NCBI GenBank assembly: GCA_910575615.1
Contig: CAJTEX010000002.1
Coordinates: forward strand, 120,117-184,116
Length of the DNA: 64,000 bases
Source of the DNA: Bacteroidales bacterium
GTDB taxonomy: Bacteria > Bacteroidota > Bacteroidia > Bacteroidales > Muribaculaceae
Reading direction: 5' to 3'
Part shown: positions 61,166 to 64,000 of the stretch, piece by piece
How the letters are laid out: each line of letters opens with the position of its first letter
How positions within the stretch are numbered: position 1 is the first letter of the stretch
Position numbers and translations under genes: made by a program
Notes under the pieces: model-generated
Seen by the model: the letters and a program-made list of their open reading frames with translations, nothing else
The model's database searches: none
What the model was told of the DNA's origin: nothing

Positions 61166-63777
61166 CTCTTCTCTTTCGTTTTGTCGGGGAACAACAATAC
61201 CGAAAGCAGCGCCACACCCAGCAGGATGTATATCGCTATGACAGCCGCGCGGGCCACACCGACGGTTGCCGAAACAGAGCGCGGCTCAAACCTCATCTCC
61301 ACCTTGTGGTGTCCGGCGGGGATGACCATGGCCCTGAGCAGGTAGTTGACACGGGCTATCCGCGCCGGTTTGCCATCGATGTAAGCCTCCCATCCCCAGG
61401 GGAAATAAACCTCAGAGAAGACCGCCAGGCCTCCATTGGCCGAGGTGGCCGAGTAGGTGAGGGCCGCGGGGGTGTAGGAGGTCTCAAAGATAGTGTCGCC
61501 GGGCGATTTGGGTCGCGCCGCGTCTTTGATGACATCGGCGAAACGGCGGTCAGTGACAGCGGTCACAGCCGGGTCGATGTGGTCAAGGGCGGCCATCTCG
61601 GCGTCGGCCCCGTCCACGATTGCAAGGGAGTCGACAAACCAGGCGTTGCCCATCGCGTCGGGATTGACCATCAGTGAGTTGTCAGCTGTGATGAAATACT
61701 TGGCGTTGAGCATGTTCAACACATTGAAGTCGGCCTGGCCGACCTCGCCGCCACGGGTGAATGCCGCCAGGTGGCGGTCGATGAGATCCTGGTAGCGGGT
61801 GAGCTTGGCGGCATGGTATCCGCCGATCATCTTGTGGTGGAACGATGGCTCGGCGGAGTAGAACCGGGGAATATCCATCACGCGGTAATTCATCGCCGTG
61901 TCGGCCAGTATCTGGCTGTCATTGTCGTTGAGGGGGAAGGGGTCGGAGGCTGAGAGTTCGGGCGGACAGAAGCTGTCGTGGTTGAGGTAACGCTTGTCGA
62001 CCGTGTAGAGGTCGGCGGCCACCAGCAGCCCTACCAGCACGGCTCCCTGCCAGGGTTTGCATTTCCCCTTCATACAGAGCCAGATGAAACCGAATGTGAG
62101 CAAGACGAAGATGAGGGAGCGGAGCGAGTCGGCGGCCACCATCCCGTAGCGCACATCGGCCACGAAAGAGGCGATGGCGGGATTGTTGATGGAGTACATC
62201 GAGACAGCCTCGGGGGGATAGCCCGCCATCCTGAGCTGCTGCCCGATCATGTCGGAAATCTGGATGTCGCTCTCGGAGATGGCAGGCCCGTAGAGTGACG
62301 GGAACAGCCATCCGGCCAGACACAGCAGGGCGGTCAGGCCGAAGCAGACGCATACCGGACGGAAGTAGCGGTCGAAGCTTTTGGGGGTGGAAAGCAGTTT
62401 CTGCAACGCCAGGATGGCCAGCACGGGCATCGTGAACTCGGCGATGACCAGTATCGACTCCACCGTGCGGAACTTGCTGTACATCGGTATGTAGTCGATG
62501 AACAGGTCGGTGAGCCACTGCATGTTGCGCCCCAGGGCGAGGAACACCGACAGCAGCGTCATCACCAGCAACGCCCATTTTAGCGGCCCGCGGACTATCA
62601 CGCATCCCAGCAGGAACAGCACGAAAACCACCGCCCCGACATAAACCGGGCCGTTGGTGCCTTCAGGTTCGCCGAAATATTGCCCGACATAGTCGCTCAC
62701 ATACTGCATCTCGGCCTGGTTGAGCCTCGAAGCCTTCTCCTGCGCCCCGTCGGCGTCCATCACCGATGTCGCCACCATGCGTCCCCTCTCGGGACGGGCC
62801 GAGGCTCCACCCTTTATGTCGGGAATCAGCAACGAGAATGATTCGGAGCGGCCATAGCTGTACTGGGTGATGTAGTCTCGGTCGAGTCCCGAGGTCTTCT
62901 GCTCCCCGCTGTCGGCGGTGGCCAGCTCGGTGTGGCTGCCGCGCATCGACTCCTTGGAGTATTTCCATGTGTTGTAAAGGCTGGGGAGGTTGGCTGCCAC
63001 GGCCAGCACTGCTGCCACGGCCAATGCCCCCGTGGCCTTGGCGAAGCGGCCATATTTCCCGCGCCTCACGGCGTCGACCCCGTAGCAGGCTATCACGGCG
63101 AGGATGACGAAGAGGAAGTAATATGTCATCTGCACATGGTTGCTCTGTATCTGCATCATCGCGGACAGGGCGGCCAGCGCGCTGCCCGCGAGCCAGCGTC
63201 CGCGGTAGGCCATCACGATGCCCCCGATGGTCGGCGGGATGTAGGCCAGGGTGACGAATTTCCAGATGTGTCCCGCGCCGATGATGATTATGAAGTATGA
63301 CGAGAAACCCCAGGCCACGGCCCCTATCAGGGCGTAATACCATCTGACTTTCATGGCCAGCAGCATAATCAGCATGCCGGTCATCATCATGAAAAGCAGG
63401 TTGGAGGGTGAGGGGAGTCCGGCCCCGTAGAGGGTGGTTATCCAGCTGAACAGGGAGTCGGAGGGGTATGAGGGGGAAATCTGGAATGTCGGCATTCCGG
63501 AGAAGAGGGAGTTGGTCCAGCGGGGCTCCTCGGCTCCCGGGTTCTGCTCAAGGTAGGCTTTCACCTCCTGTCCGATGGCCGCGCCCTGCTGCATGTCGTG
63601 CTGGCGGAGCTGGTTTCCCTCCGACGCGTCGGGGTGGAAAAACGCCACCGACAGCACCGCGATGACAGCCAGTGAAACGAAAAATCCCCAGACCTGCGGC
63701 CTTTTCAGGTAGTCGACCGCCGTCTGCGGTATCATTCTCAGCCTCTCGGCGAAGCTTGATTTGACTTCTTTTTTCAT
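61162..63777 (-). CDS. YfhO-family polytopic membrane protein
   Basis: The 871-residue protein has about 12-14 membrane segments. They are spread over two regions (about 27-450 and 480-600), with a final helix near the C-terminus (AAVIAIYILLGVALLSVLLF). In the middle and C-terminal part are extracytoplasmic domains. Motifs include YLKRPQVWGFFVSLAVIAVL at the start and FSEVYFPWGWEAYIDGKPAR, the typical YfhO C-terminal block. YfhO proteins resemble GT-C glycosyltransferases and have been linked to lipoteichoic acid or glycolipid glycosylation in Gram-positives. Here the acceptor is unknown. A consensus promoter (63843-63874) lies upstream, and a methyltransferase-like gene overlaps its end. Confidence 0.88.
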   Translation of the reverse strand: MKKEVKSSFAERLRMIPQTAVDYLKRPQVWGFFVSLAVIAVLSVAFFHPDASEGNQLRQHDMQQGAAIGQEVKAYLEQNPGAEEPRWTNSLFSGMPTFQISPSYPSDSLFSWITTLYGAGLPSPSNLLFMMMTGMLIMLLAMKVRWYYALIGAVAWGFSSYFIIIIGAGHIWKFVTLAYIPPTIGGIVMAYRGRWLAGSALAALSAMMQIQSNHVQMTYYFLFVILAVIACYGVDAVRRGKYGRFAKATGALAVAAVLAVAANLPSLYNTWKYSKESMRGSHTELATADSGEQKTSGLDRDYITQYSYGRSESFSLLIPDIKGGASARPERGRMVATSVMDADGAQEKASRLNQAEMQYVSDYVGQYFGEPEGTNGPVYVGAVVFVLFLLGCVIVRGPLKWALLVMTLLSVFLALGRNMQWLTDLFIDYIPMYSKFRTVESILVIAEFTMPVLAILALQKLLSTPKSFDRYFRPVCVCFGLTALLCLAGWLFPSLYGPAISESDIQISDMIGQQLRMAGYPPEAVSMYSINNPAIASFVADVRYGMVAADSLRSLIFVLLTFGFIWLCMKGKCKPWQGAVLVGLLVAADLYTVDKRYLNHDSFCPPELSASDPFPLNDNDSQILADTAMNYRVMDIPRFYSAEPSFHHKMIGGYHAAKLTRYQDLIDRHLAAFTRGGEVGQADFNVLNMLNAKYFITADNSLMVNPDAMGNAWFVDSLAIVDGADAEMAALDHIDPAVTAVTDRRFADVIKDAARPKSPGDTIFETSYTPAALTYSATSANGGLAVFSEVYFPWGWEAYIDGKPARIARVNYLLRAMVIPAGHHKVEMRFEPRSVSATVGVARAAVIAIYILLGVALLSVLLFPDKTKEKR

Positions 63778-63842
63778 AGGATATGTAATTTTCAGGATGC
63801 CGCGACATCCCTTTGAAGGTGGGTTACAGATGGTTTAACCCA

Positions 63843-63874
63843 CAAAGTTAATAAATCCCCCTGTATTTCCCAAA
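63843..63874 (-). promoter_or_regulatory. Promoter of the YfhO-type gene
   Basis: On the minus strand TTTG (63871-63874), 20 nt, then TAACTTTG (63843-63850), an exact consensus about 65 nt before the ATG. Confidence 0.8.
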
Positions 63875-63903
63875 ATGAACTTTAATCCCCCAGGGCAACC
63901 GCA

Positions 63904-64000
63904 TCAAAATTTGGCTTTAAGCAGCATATCGGTCAAATAGTCGTTGGAAAGGCTCGCTTTGAAGCGCCTTTTCTTTAGACTGCTTTTGTCAACATGCTCT
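63904..64000 (-). CDS. C-terminal tail of an unidentified gene (partial at the right edge)
   Basis: From the right edge a minus-strand frame stays open for 31 codons to TGA at 63904-63906 (ends KASLSNDYLTDMLLKAKF). It uses A/T-ending codons (TTG, AAA, CTA, TTT) more than neighbouring genes. It may be the end of a real, possibly acquired, gene such as a mobile-element gene. The piece is too short to identify, and I do not assign a family. Confidence 0.35.
   Translation of the reverse strand, partial: EHVDKSSLKKRRFKASLSNDYLTDMLLKAKF

Noticed and set aside
1..64000. tRNA genes, rRNA genes, CRISPR arrays, prophage or toxin-antitoxin modules
   Set aside because: Checked intergenic stretches by eye; no cloverleaf, spacer array or matching gene set was found.

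Overview
The window is about 64 kb of high-GC chromosome from a member of the Bacteroidales, most likely a Muribaculaceae-type gut bacterium (inference). The evidence is a SusC/SusD/SusE-like outer-membrane locus, BspA-type leucine-rich repeats and type IX secretion-like C-terminal domains. The promoters are the Bacteroidota kind (TTTG, 19-20 nt, then TAnnTTTG), and several families are Bacteroidota-typical (DUF5715, DUF4919, DUF3078, GH3, TGS-uridine kinase fusion). I see no phage, integron, CRISPR array, rRNA or tRNA. Most genes are housekeeping or membrane functions.

Layout from the left. Region 1-5 kb holds the start of an AsmA-like gene, a DUF5715/M15-like lipoprotein gene broken by an in-frame TAG, metK behind a candidate SAM-II riboswitch, and a secreted leucine-rich-repeat protein. 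Region 5-13 kb is a repeat-rich spacer followed by a susC-susD-susE-susF-like operon with no glycosidase or regulator beside it. Region 13-23 kb has a tiny secreted protein made almost only of a sorting-like domain, a 36-bp perfect inverted repeat, and a long minus-strand series: topA, GH3, alkaline phosphatase, DUF4919, a tail-anchored pseudokinase, a GNAT-like protein and rnhB. Region 23-29 kb has an MgtC-like membrane protein, the SRP RNA gene (ffs), and a TolC/HlyD/ABC-2/ABC-2 export operon without an ATPase.

Region 29-43 kb, nearly all minus strand, holds a short malic enzyme, apt, a perfect parS-like palindrome, mnmG, ybeY, a pseudouridine synthase, GH25 lysozyme, a Zn/Mn-type permease, a Cys-motif membrane protein, aroA, a MalY/PatB-type enzyme, a nucleoside kinase and a PAP2 phosphatase. 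Region 43-53 kb has a SpmA/SpmB-like protein, aroB, a HAD phosphatase and a complete glycine cleavage operon: lplA-gcvT-gcvH-gcvPA-gcvPB-lpdA. In that operon LplA can charge GcvH with lipoate, GcvPA/PB and GcvT cleave glycine, and Lpd reoxidises the lipoyl arm.

Region 53.3-53.8 kb is non-coding and dense in TTATCAACA-like and TGTTGAAAA words. With the parS-like site 22 kb away it is my best candidate for the chromosomal replication origin. Beyond it lie a DUF3078 outer-membrane protein, nadA, leuS (whose third-position base use changes along the gene), a composite repeat block, xerD, a methyltransferase-like gene, a YfhO-type membrane protein, and the end of an unidentified gene at the right edge. 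The main leads are the oriC/parS pair, the amber-interrupted gene, the pseudokinase, the sorting-domain-only protein, the dispersed repeats, and exporters whose mRNAs look nearly leaderless.
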